A DNA stretch of 64,000 nt from Archaeoglobus sulfaticallidus PM70-1 (GTDB taxonomy: Archaea > Halobacteriota > Archaeoglobi > Archaeoglobales > Archaeoglobaceae). The notes under the pieces are model-generated. The model was not told the origin of the DNA. It saw nothing but the letters and a program-made list of their open reading frames with translations, and searched no databases. The position numbers and the translations under genes are program-made. Below, piece by piece: positions 17,727-25,797 of the stretch; position 1 is the first letter of the stretch, and every line of letters begins with the position of its first letter. Location of the stretch: contig NC_021169.1 of the NCBI RefSeq assembly GCF_000385565.1, positions 992,001 through 1,056,000 of the forward strand, given 5' to 3'.

Positions 17727-18386
17727 ATGAAAGAAGAAGACTCAAATACTACAATTAAAAACATGAAAGAAGAAGACTTTGAAAGTATAATTTCAAAGTT
17801 TGAGGGGTTGAAAACGAGAATAAAATACCGTTCATCTTCTGCTCTTGGAAAATTGCTATTTCACAAAATTCTGCCGTATTATTTACCCAAAAAAGCAGTT
17901 TACTATGTTATTTACACTGAACTCAAGTGTAAAAAATTATATAGACTAACAAGATTGGCCGGGATTGACGGTAAATTATACGATAGTATTAAAGTGATTA
18001 AAATCGGTAAAACTGATTTTGTTCCATTTGGCAGACTCTATGAAATAATATCTGAAACTGAAAATATTGATACCATTTTCAGTACGTTACAATCTACTCT
18101 AGCAAATCTGACAGAAGATTGTATTATAATTTTATGTGGTTTCGACATATTAATAGCTTTAGAGGGAGTACAAGTTTTAAGGAAAATAAGAGAATTTTAT
18201 GAGGATTTACCGGATGTTACAATATTCTTAACGTCGAGAGATGGCATATACAGCGATGTCATAGACAAAATACTTGAAGATTTTCACGACATCAATCTAA
18301 CCATACAACAACAGGAATTCTCCGAGTCAAGTTTTGTAACGGTTGAGGAGAGCGTTTTAGATATAACATCCTTTCCGATACCTTAA
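17727..18386 (+). CDS. Hypothetical archaeal protein, possibly RecA/KaiC-like without Walker A
   Basis: A 219-residue protein with alternating strands and helices (AVYYVIYTELKCKKLYRL, then DCIIILCGFDILIALEGVQ, then DVTIFLTSRDGIYSDVI). The order recalls degenerate RecA-like domains such as DUF257/DUF835, with CIIILCG as a Walker B-like strand, but no P-loop is present; this is a guess. The first 15 codons contain a 16-base duplication (17727-17742 repeated at 17763-17778), so ATG 17763 could be the original start. CTTTTAATAT at about 17693 fits a TATA box for a leaderless start at 17727. Confidence 0.55.
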   Translation: MKEEDSNTTIKNMKEEDFESIISKFEGLKTRIKYRSSSALGKLLFHKILPYYLPKKAVYYVIYTELKCKKLYRLTRLAGIDGKLYDSIKVIKIGKTDFVPFGRLYEIISETENIDTIFSTLQSTLANLTEDCIIILCGFDILIALEGVQVLRKIREFYEDLPDVTIFLTSRDGIYSDVIDKILEDFHDINLTIQQQEFSESSFVTVEESVLDITSFPIP

Positions 18387-18473
18387 TTTGAAACTCACCA
18401 CTATTAAAGTCGGGAGATTCTGTCGTGGAGATTGGGATTCGTCGCCATGAAGATTTTATGTCATTCACTTCAC

Positions 18474-18671
18474 TTAACCACTTTGTAACCATTGCTCTTT
18501 ATCAGGCCAACGATCTCTCGGACTCTGCCATCGATTATAAGCTTGATTATGGTTCTCTTGCCTAGGTTTTAGAATTAGGTTATCAAAGATCAGGTAGCCT
18601 GCTACGAGCAATGACAAAACAAGTCCGACAACCTTGACAGTTAGGAAAGCCACGCTGAATGGGTCAGGCAT
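18474..18671 (-). CDS. Small single-span membrane protein
   Basis: A 65-residue protein: one hydrophobic helix at about 8-33 (FLTVKVVGLVLSLLVAGYLIF) followed by a charged, Gln/Trp-rich tail. AAGGAG lies ten bases before ATG 18671; ATG 18680 would be too close to it. It begins 51 bases after the proposed end of the frame-disrupted secreted protein (18722-19037), so the two probably form a small operon. Function unknown. Confidence 0.45.
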   Translation of the reverse strand: MPDPFSVAFLTVKVVGLVLSLLVAGYLIFDNLILKPRQENHNQAYNRWQSPRDRWPDKEQWLQSG

Positions 18672-18721
18672 AGCTATCATTCTCCTTCCATACTGGTCTA
18701 AATACTTTCATCTCTTCGTTT

Positions 18722-19037
18722 TCAAATGTAGACGTCTTCTATTTCCTCTCCGAAACAGTGGAGTTCTCCCTCACAAATCTCTACAAGATCTTTTACCCAA
18801 TCTGGAGCAAAATGGTTTATCGTGTTGCTGAAGGCGTCTGTGTTGGAGCGGGAGTTGGCATTATAGTTGGTGTTGGGGGGTAGCATTTACTGTCGGATTC
18901 ACCTGAGTCTGATTTAAGGTCCCGTTCAAAGCGGTCTGATTTAGCGTCAGATTTAGCATCTCAGTGTCCGTCACATTTTCAGCATTTACAACCAAGACTA
19001 AAATAAGCAGGCTAAACATCAAAAGTAGCCTCTTCAT
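18722..19037 (-). pseudogene. Small secreted Asn/Thr-rich protein, frame broken at a G6 tract
   Basis: From ATG 19037 (CAGGAGG seven bases upstream) the frame gives a signal peptide (MKRLLLMFSLLILVLVVNA) and a linker rich in N-x-T/S sites (LNLTLNQTALNGTLNQT), then stops at 18861 after a run of six G on the plus strand (18875-18880). Removing one base continues into PNTNYNANSRSNTDAFSNT and INHFAPDWVKDLVEICEGEL, ending at 18722, about 104 residues in all. The downstream part looks like real protein. This is a frameshift mutation, a phase-variable tract or a sequencing error. Confidence 0.5.
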
Positions 19038-19043
19038 CCTCAA

Positions 19044-19436
19044 ACCTCCTGAACTCTTTCACAAAATCTACCCGTAAACTGCCCTCTCATGCCTTTCGAC
19101 TCATAGGAGGGATTTTGATTTTCTGAAGGTATTGCATATTGTGGAAATAGGCATAGGGTTTGCCCATCCTGAGAAATTCGTGCTGCTCCAAGCCAAGCAT
19201 TTCCGTTAGCATCCTTAAATATTCTTTTTATATGCTGATTTTCTAGGGGTATTTTTTGCTATCATTTATGGGGCTAATTGCTGCATTTAAATTTCTAGTT
19301 TAGATTAGATCTAGTTTTGCGACTAAACTATAACTTTGGCAGTTTGTACGGTCAAGATCTATTGCTGAATACATTATAAATTTTAGAGTTCGAGAAGTTC
19401 ATAGTAGCTAGGTACTCTAGCTACATCAAGAGATCG
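19044..19436. other. Intergenic region upstream of the glycosyltransferase locus
   Basis: About 390 bases with no ORF. The only structure I see is GTAGCT (19404-19409) with AGCTAC (19419-19424), an inverted repeat with nine-base spacer just ahead of the TATA box of the next gene, and so a possible regulator site. Confidence 0.35.
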
Positions 19437-19444
19437 CTTTATAT
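19437..19444 (+). promoter_or_regulatory. TATA box of the polysaccharide locus
   Basis: CTTTATATAG around 19435-19445 is a clear archaeal TATA box located 32 bases ahead of GTG 19469, so the first glycosyltransferase mRNA would have almost no leader. The inverted repeat 19404-19424 lies just upstream. Confidence 0.5.
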
Positions 19445-19468
19445 AGTCAAAACAGGTTAAATCCCACT

Positions 19469-20371
19469 GTGAAAGTTAGCGTGATCGTGGCAACATACCA
19501 CCCTAACATGTTTAATCACTTTAAAGAATGCATTGATAGCCTTCAGAATCAGAGTTACGATGACCTGGAGATTATCTGTATTGTTGATGGAGATGAGAAC
19601 TACTACAAAATGATCAAGGAAGAGATTCCAGATATTGAAATACATCTGAACGAGAAAAACCTAGGGTTGCTTTTGAGCAGAAACAGAGGGGCAAAACTGG
19701 CAGAAGGAGACATTATAGCTTTCATCGATGATGATGCTGTTGCGGATAGGAAGTGGATTGAAGAACTGGTTAAGACGTATGAGCTCGATGCCATAGCTGC
19801 GGGTGGGAAGCTGGTGCCATTATGGATTACTAAAGAACCAAAGTGGTTTCCTGAGGAGTTTTACTGGATGATTGGAGCCACTCATCTGGGGTTCCCGGAC
19901 AAAATAGCGGAGGTTAGAAACACCTTTGGCTCAAACATAAGCTTTCGCAGAGATATCTTTCTTGAATTAGGGGGTTTCAATCCCAGTATGGGTGGGATAA
20001 AGGGTAACAGGATGCTGCAGGGTGGTGAAACGGAGTTTTGTGAGAGGATGCGGCAGAGGTATGGTAAAGGAGTTATGTATAACCCGGATGCGATAGTTTA
20101 TCACAAAATATTCTCGAGAAGATTGGAAAAGAAGTTCTTGCTCAGGAGAGCTTTTTGGCAGGGGTATTCCAAAGCGGTAATGAAGAGAATGGCGGGAGAA
20201 ATTGGAGAGGAAATGACATTTATAAAATTTCTGATGAAAGATAGGTTGGTTGTGAGGTTCGTGGATATGTTAAAAGGTTCAGGTGAAGATGCAGTTAAGA
20301 TTCTTATGATCCTGATATTTACTTTCTTTGTAGGGGTTGGTTATATATGGGGTCTTTTGAATTCAAATTAA
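19469..20371 (+). CDS. Family 2 glycosyltransferase
   Basis: A 300-residue GT-A enzyme that would add a sugar from a nucleotide donor to a lipid-linked or surface glycan. It shows VSVIVATYHPN at 3-13, CIVDGD near 36, the DXD metal site in AFIDDDAVAD near 88-97 and a hydrophobic C-terminal segment at about 270-297 that may anchor it to the membrane. Acceptor base region GGETEFCERMRQR near 190 fits the E-D/E-x(2)-R pattern. It heads a run of five plus-strand genes and starts at GTG. Confidence 0.88.
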   Translation: MKVSVIVATYHPNMFNHFKECIDSLQNQSYDDLEIICIVDGDENYYKMIKEEIPDIEIHLNEKNLGLLLSRNRGAKLAEGDIIAFIDDDAVADRKWIEELVKTYELDAIAAGGKLVPLWITKEPKWFPEEFYWMIGATHLGFPDKIAEVRNTFGSNISFRRDIFLELGGFNPSMGGIKGNRMLQGGETEFCERMRQRYGKGVMYNPDAIVYHKIFSRRLEKKFLLRRAFWQGYSKAVMKRMAGEIGEEMTFIKFLMKDRLVVRFVDMLKGSGEDAVKILMILIFTFFVGVGYIWGLLNSN

Positions 20372-20444
20372 ACTTGACGACTGATCTGAGGTGAAAATTA
20401 TTAGTTATACAAATAATGATAGTGAAATTAAGGAGAACAGAAAG

Positions 20445-21458
20445 ATGAAAATTGTATGGCTAAAACCAGCCAAAGGACAGATAAGCATTGGCAGAAAATT
20501 GATTGCAGAACGGTTGAGAGATAAAAATATTGAATTAGATATGGTAGAATGTTCGGGTTTCAGATTTTTCAAAATTCTTCTTGAAATTTTAAGTTCAGAT
20601 TACGATTTAGTAATTGGTACAACACATCTTGGGCTTGTACTGGGCGGCTTGGTAAAAATTATCAAGAAAATTCCCTTTATCACAGATTTCGTAGATGAAT
20701 ATGAACTCCTATTCACAAAAAATCCTGGACTTTACCCTATTGTGCTTGCTATTGTTTTGCTCGAAGAATTGTCTTTAAAAATTGCTGATGCAGTTATCGT
20801 TACACCACAGAGAATGTTTGTTAAGCTGTCAAGAGACAGAGTTATGGTGTTTAAAACCAACTTGTGCATCGATTTAGATAAATTCCTGTATTCTGGACAT
20901 TTAGAAGATCATGCCAGAAAATTGCTTGAAAGGAATGGAATCAAACAGAAACAACCAAAGATAATCTATGTTGGAGGTTTCAGTGAAGTTTATAACCTCG
21001 ATATATTGCTTGAATCCATGAAATATTTACCAGATTTTCAGCTGATCATGATCGGTGGTGGAAGACTAGAAAATAAACTAAATGATTTGAAAAAAGAACT
21101 GAATCTGAAAAATGTTTATTTCCTTGGATATCTGCCCAATGATGTTGTTGCTGAGGTGATGAAACTGTGTGATGTAGGGGTTACGCTATGTGAGGTTCCT
21201 AGGCAGTTAAAAATATATGAATATCTTGCTACAGGCTTAAGAGTTGTCGTACCGGAAAGTGTTTTAAGCAGCAAAGATTTTGAATTTGCCGAATACTGCA
21301 CTGGGACAAAAATGGATGCAAGAGATGTTGCTGAGAACATAAAAAGAGCTTTGAGTATGCCAAGAAAAAGAGATAAGATGCTGGTAAGGTTGCTTGAAAA
21401 GTACAGTTGTAGTAGAGTTACAGAAAAATATGCAAGAGTAGTTAGAATTCTATTCTAG
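20445..21458 (+). CDS. GT-B glycosyltransferase (family 4-like)
   Basis: About 337 residues. The N-terminal Rossmann half begins MKIVWLKPAKGQISIGRKL and the C-terminal half contains KIIYVGGFSEVYNLDILLE near residue 170 and CDVGVTLCEVPRQLKIYEYLATG near 245-268, where GT4 enzymes carry their nucleotide-sugar site; the usual E-x7-E is replaced by CEVPRQLKIYEYL. AAGGAG nine bases before ATG 20445 supports that start; GTG 20391 would add 18 residues with no site. Sugar and acceptor unknown. Composition is clearly richer in A and T than the flanking housekeeping genes. Confidence 0.82.
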   Translation: MKIVWLKPAKGQISIGRKLIAERLRDKNIELDMVECSGFRFFKILLEILSSDYDLVIGTTHLGLVLGGLVKIIKKIPFITDFVDEYELLFTKNPGLYPIVLAIVLLEELSLKIADAVIVTPQRMFVKLSRDRVMVFKTNLCIDLDKFLYSGHLEDHARKLLERNGIKQKQPKIIYVGGFSEVYNLDILLESMKYLPDFQLIMIGGGRLENKLNDLKKELNLKNVYFLGYLPNDVVAEVMKLCDVGVTLCEVPRQLKIYEYLATGLRVVVPESVLSSKDFEFAEYCTGTKMDARDVAENIKRALSMPRKRDKMLVRLLEKYSCSRVTEKYARVVRILF

Positions 21459-21466
21459 GTGAGATC

Positions 21467-22408
21467 TTGAAACTTCTCGTAATTGGTTGGGATGGCGCGA
21501 CATACAACCACCTTGAAAAAATTAAACCAGAATTTTATAGAAAACTGCACAGACAAATATTTCTTCCTGAACCTTTCTGGCAAAAAAGAGAAGTAGATTC
21601 TGGAGCTGCATGGACAACGATAACGACCGGAAAATCGTTTTTTGAACATAAAGTCTTATCTATCTCTGGTAAGCTTGAAAACGAAACTCTTTTCAGGATT
21701 TTTTCTAAGGTTGATTTCCTGATTCCTTCCAACCTTTTTGGTAAAGCTGTGAGACTCTGGTTAATGAGCAAGCTTTTCTATAAGCATCCTCCTCTCTCGA
21801 CAGATGTAAAGTTTCCAAGAATCTGGGAGATTATACCGAATTCACTCGTGTGGAGTGTTCCAGTTACTCATCCACCAAAGCCCGTTTATGGTGTATGGGT
21901 CTCAGGAATACCTTATCCAGATTCCTATGGAGTCTATCCAAAAAAGATAGAGAGTATGCTTAAGAAAATGTATTACGGTGAGCCAAAAAGAGGTAGCGAT
22001 TTGAGGAAATATAAAAAAGAATTATTTGAGCAGCATTTTAGAGAAGTTGAGGCTATAAAATGGCTTTATGATAATTTCGAATTTAATTTTGCTTTTATAG
22101 TTTTTGTTCTACCTGACAGGTTCATGCATGTGGAGAACGACTGGGATGAAATTAAAAAAATGTATATGGCTATCGATGAGAGCACAGAAGAGTTAGTTAG
22201 ATATATTAATCCTGATAATGTACTGATTCTCAGTGATCATGGTATGAAACAGGAAAGAAGAGCTAAATGGATGCACACGCACGATTCAAAGCAGGGAATC
22301 ATCGCATCAACGAATCGAGAGTTACTGGTTGGGAATCATTTAGAGTTGTTTGATGCAATATATGGTTTATTTCGGGGTGTAAACTCTGAAGATATGTCTG
22401 CTTTGTAG
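21467..22408 (+). CDS. Alkaline-phosphatase-superfamily enzyme (phosphodiesterase/nucleotide pyrophosphatase-like)
   Basis: A 313-residue protein with the metal-site pattern of type I phosphodiesterases: LVIGWDGAT at 3-11 (first metal Asp), AAWTTITTG near 46-54 holding the nucleophilic Thr, and LILSDHGMK near 252-260, followed by His in HTHDSKQG. No signal peptide, so it acts inside the cell or on the inner membrane face. Within a glycan locus it might cleave or transfer a phosphorylated sugar or lipid intermediate. AGGTGAG three bases before TTG 21467 fixes the start at a TTG codon. Confidence 0.75.
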   Translation: MKLLVIGWDGATYNHLEKIKPEFYRKLHRQIFLPEPFWQKREVDSGAAWTTITTGKSFFEHKVLSISGKLENETLFRIFSKVDFLIPSNLFGKAVRLWLMSKLFYKHPPLSTDVKFPRIWEIIPNSLVWSVPVTHPPKPVYGVWVSGIPYPDSYGVYPKKIESMLKKMYYGEPKRGSDLRKYKKELFEQHFREVEAIKWLYDNFEFNFAFIVFVLPDRFMHVENDWDEIKKMYMAIDESTEELVRYINPDNVLILSDHGMKQERRAKWMHTHDSKQGIIASTNRELLVGNHLELFDAIYGLFRGVNSEDMSAL

Positions 22409-23384
22409 TAATAGGAATTTTGGTGAGGCATTACTAAAAGCGTTTGAAGAATATCGAGGAGATTTCAGTCTTAGGTTAGTTACCAGATTGCCGTACCTGA
22501 AAAGGTTCGTGAACTTAATTACTGAGGAATATGATCTTTATCTAACCGATGAACCATTTGCAAATGGTTTGTTAGCATTTATTATATCCTCAATAAAAAA
22601 TAAACCACTGACTGTAACATTGAGAGGATGGGGGGATTTAACAAATGCTCATAATGAATATAGCAACCTGAAATTCTTTTTCTTAAGATTGATTTCAAAT
22701 TTTGTTCTCTCAAAAGCAGATCGCATAATCGTTTTGAGCAAAGCTACTGCTACGGAATTGAACAAAATATATAATCTAAGGAGGTTTTATGTCATTGAAA
22801 GGCCAATTGATGTTAAATATTATTCAGGCGGTAAAAGATCGATTAAGTACTCCATACCAACAATCTTAACTGTAACAAATCTTAGGTATAAAAATAAGTT
22901 TAGAGGTGTTGTGGAGGTTATAGAAGTAATCAACAAAATTAAGAAAAAAACTGGTAACGATGTTGTACTGCTCGTTGCAGGAGGAGGAAAATATCTTGAC
23001 GAATTAAAAGAATTTGCTAAAAAATTTGATTTTGTTGAAGTACTCGGGTTTAGAAAAGATGTTCCGGATGTATTGGCGTCAGCTGATATTTTTGTATATG
23101 TTAGTTATCTTGATGCTTTTCCATCAGTTATTCTTGAAGCCCAAGCTGCGGGCCTTCCAGTGATCTGTAATAATTACGGGGGCCTTCCTGAATCATGTGG
23201 GTGGGCAGGTATTGTCGTAAAAGATAAAAAGGACTTAGAACAGGTTTTATCCAAATTACTGACCAATAAGAAAATTCAAAGGAAACTAAGATACAAAAGT
23301 TATAAAAAAATGAAAAAATACAATGCAGTAGCTGTGGAAAAGTATGTGAGGGTATGGGATGAAACAATTAAAGAATACAAATGA
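22386..23384 (+). CDS. GT-B glycosyltransferase (family 4-like) with probable CTG start
   Basis: From TTG 22488 the product would lack the first strand of the GT-B fold. In the same frame the sequence is open back to 22383 and reads KICLLCSNRNFGEALLKAF and so on, exactly the missing N-terminal beta-alpha unit. The only start-like codon there is CTG 22386, seven bases after GGGGTG, giving 332 residues and a 23-base overlap with the preceding gene. C-terminal motifs are normal: VLGFRKDVPDVLASADIFVY, then SVILEAQAAGLPVICNNYGG with the E-x7-E region. A/T-rich like its neighbours. Confidence 0.75.
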   Translation: MKICLLCSNRNFGEALLKAFEEYRGDFSLRLVTRLPYLKRFVNLITEEYDLYLTDEPFANGLLAFIISSIKNKPLTVTLRGWGDLTNAHNEYSNLKFFFLRLISNFVLSKADRIIVLSKATATELNKIYNLRRFYVIERPIDVKYYSGGKRSIKYSIPTILTVTNLRYKNKFRGVVEVIEVINKIKKKTGNDVVLLVAGGGKYLDELKEFAKKFDFVEVLGFRKDVPDVLASADIFVYVSYLDAFPSVILEAQAAGLPVICNNYGGLPESCGWAGIVVKDKKDLEQVLSKLLTNKKIQRKLRYKSYKKMKKYNAVAVEKYVRVWDETIKEYK

Positions 23385-24015
23385 TGCAGATATTAAAAAT
23401 ATAATTAGAAATTCGGAGAAAAGATATAGAATACAGGAAATATTAAAATACGTAGCGGGTAAAAAAGTTCTTGATCTTGGTTGTGTTCAACACAGCTCTA
23501 ATAAAGCTACTAGGGCAGATTGGTTGCATGGCATTATATCGAGATATGCATCATACTGTCTTGGGGTAGATCTCTTAGAAAAAGAAGTGAAAAAACTCAA
23601 TGAATTGGGATACAATATAATTTGTGCAGATGTTGAAAAAATGGATTTGCCTGAAAAAGACTTTGAGGTTATTGTAGCAGGTGAACTAATAGAACACCTT
23701 GCCAACCCAGGATCGTTCCTTGAAAATTGCAGAAACCACCTTAAAGATGATGGTTTGCTTATTATCACAACACCTAATCCTTTTTGTTTTATTCATTTTA
23801 GAAGAAGTATTTTTGGAAAATTAAAAGTAAATCCTGAGCACGTAGCATGGTATGATGAAATTACATTAACACAGCTTTTAAAGAGATACAATTTTGAACC
23901 AGTAGAAATAAAATACCTTGAGACACCAGCATGGGGTGTTTCGAAGATTATTTATAAATTTGGATTTAAAAAATTTGGTTCATCCAATCTTTTTGCAGTT
24001 TTTAGAAAAGTTTAA
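23359..24015 (+). CDS. SAM-dependent methyltransferase (class I)
   Basis: A 218-residue enzyme with GKKVLDLGCVQHSS near residues 34-47 (SAM motif I), CLGVDLLEKEV near 72, VIVAGELIEHLANPGSF near 99-115 and LLIITTPNPF near 131. It resembles Ubie/Coq5-like and O-methyltransferase-like proteins common in glycan loci, where they methylate sugars or lipid carriers. It overlaps the upstream glycosyltransferase by 26 bases, so translation is coupled. Substrate unknown. Confidence 0.82.
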   Translation: MKQLKNTNDADIKNIIRNSEKRYRIQEILKYVAGKKVLDLGCVQHSSNKATRADWLHGIISRYASYCLGVDLLEKEVKKLNELGYNIICADVEKMDLPEKDFEVIVAGELIEHLANPGSFLENCRNHLKDDGLLIITTPNPFCFIHFRRSIFGKLKVNPEHVAWYDEITLTQLLKRYNFEPVEIKYLETPAWGVSKIIYKFGFKKFGSSNLFAVFRKV

Positions 24016-24039
24016 TTTTATAATTAACTTTGAGGTCCT

Positions 24040-25515
24040 TTATCCAATTACTGATTTAATATATCTTAGATCCTTTTTTGTCAGGGCTTTCAATCCAACA
24101 AGCAACAGAAAATAAATCATCAGGGTTAGAAGTATTTCTAAAATTCCCGTATAGATGCTCTCTGGCTTGGGGAGAACTAATAGAACTATAAACATGATAA
24201 CTGTTGCTACCAAAGGTCTCAAGCAACTCCCAATCTTGGGTTGCAGTCCTAAAACTCTGTTCAAAAGAACAATCGTTGCAGAAATTACAAAAAATCTTGA
24301 TATGACAGTGGCTATTGCAGCTCCGGTTATACCCATCTTGATTATCAGAGCATAGTTTAAAGCAACATTCAAGACCATGCTTGTGATGACTATATAGGCT
24401 CTGATGTCCGCTCTCTCTTTGGCGTTGAATATAGTAATGAGATAGCTAAAAGTTCCGGGGATCAATGCAAATGAAAGATAAAACATTACACTTGCTGAAG
24501 GCAAAAAATCCCGTCCATATAGGGTTGATATTAATTCTTTCGAGAAGTGAGAGAGAAGTACGACGGATGGAAAAGCCAGTATGGCTGAATATCTGTTCAA
24601 TCTCTCTAAAGCGTTTTCTATGTCTCTAAGAGAGATCTGTGTGAATGTTGGTAACAGCACAGTCGCAAGAGATGAAGCAAAGCCGATAATTGCAAAAACA
24701 ATTGTATATGCTGCCCTGTAATACCCGACATATGTTGTATCCATTAGATATCCGATCATTATACTATCCACATAAGCGTAGACTATTCCTGAAATGCTTG
24801 CAATTGTCATAAAACCCATATAATTGTTAACTTTTGGAGAAATGTGTGTTTTATTCCCAAAAATAAGCTCCCTGTGTTTAATTGCGAGTACGAAAAGAAA
24901 AATCAGAGATGTAGTATATGCGAGAACTGAACCCAAGACCGCCCCGCTGGCAAGAAAAAATAAAGCGAGAGGTATAACAAAAACCCATCTGGATGTTTCA
25001 TACACAATTTGTCTGAAAAAAGAGTAATCAAACTTCTGCAAACCTCTGAAAAATGAGTTAAGAAAATTTGAAAAAGATGCTACTAAAACGATCAGTCCAG
25101 CTAATGCAAATGGAATCGAAAGTCTTTCATCGTTGAAAATTTCTGCAAGCTTTGGTGAGAGAGTTATTAAAATTGTAGACACGATTAATGTTATGACTGC
25201 CTTAACCTTGGCGAAATAATAAAAATGTGCTCTAATTCCCTCTAAATCTTTTCGTCCATGACTAAAAGCGATATATCTCATAACAGCGTTATCTATTCCA
25301 AGAGTTGCAAAAGATATAGCCATACTGCCTACTGCTATGGCAAGACTGTATACCCCAAACTGTTCAGCCCCCAGAATTCTTGCGAGAGTTATCGAGAGTA
25401 AAAGACCAGATAAGCTACCCACTATCAAGGAGAGGAGATTAAATAGTGCATTTCTCGCAACCCTTCTCGCAAACTCCACATTCAGAGTCGTCTGCCAGTT
25501 AATATATCTTTTCAC
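24040..25515 (-). CDS. Polysaccharide flippase (Wzx/MATE-like)
   Basis: Integral membrane protein of 491 residues with 12-14 hydrophobic helices. N-terminal FNLLSLIVGSLSGLLLSITLARILGAEQFGVYSLA and later LNYALIIKMGITGAAIATVISRF are typical of the MVF/MATE group of lipid-linked oligosaccharide exporters. It would carry glycan-lipid intermediates across the membrane for surface glycosylation. It is convergent with the glycosyltransferase operon, with 24 bases between stops, and completes the logic of the locus; no oligosaccharyltransferase is seen in the window. Confidence 0.88.
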   Translation of the reverse strand: MKRYINWQTTLNVEFARRVARNALFNLLSLIVGSLSGLLLSITLARILGAEQFGVYSLAIAVGSMAISFATLGIDNAVMRYIAFSHGRKDLEGIRAHFYYFAKVKAVITLIVSTILITLSPKLAEIFNDERLSIPFALAGLIVLVASFSNFLNSFFRGLQKFDYSFFRQIVYETSRWVFVIPLALFFLASGAVLGSVLAYTTSLIFLFVLAIKHRELIFGNKTHISPKVNNYMGFMTIASISGIVYAYVDSIMIGYLMDTTYVGYYRAAYTIVFAIIGFASSLATVLLPTFTQISLRDIENALERLNRYSAILAFPSVVLLSHFSKELISTLYGRDFLPSASVMFYLSFALIPGTFSYLITIFNAKERADIRAYIVITSMVLNVALNYALIIKMGITGAAIATVISRFFVISATIVLLNRVLGLQPKIGSCLRPLVATVIMFIVLLVLPKPESIYTGILEILLTLMIYFLLLVGLKALTKKDLRYIKSVIG

Positions 25516-25797
25516 TCAAATTTTTTACAGAATTTTTTATTGCATGGAGTTGTGAAATATCAGGATAGTTTTTAGATAGTTCTTTCAAGTCTGTTCGGTT
25601 AGTTGTAGTTTTTTACTGAACAGATGATGTATCCACACATAGCCCAACTTTACTAAAACCACCCCCCCCCATCCAGAAGCATACACCTTTAGAAAACTTT
25701 TTTAACCAAATATCAACCCAAATGAAAATTAATCTGATTGATAAATTATGAACTAAACTATCCAAAATAATAATTCATGAAAAAATATGGTGGTAGT

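Noticed and set aside
25660-25674. C8 run as a phase-variable tract
   Set aside because: It lies between genes and far upstream of the transporter start, with no sign of a frame or promoter effect.
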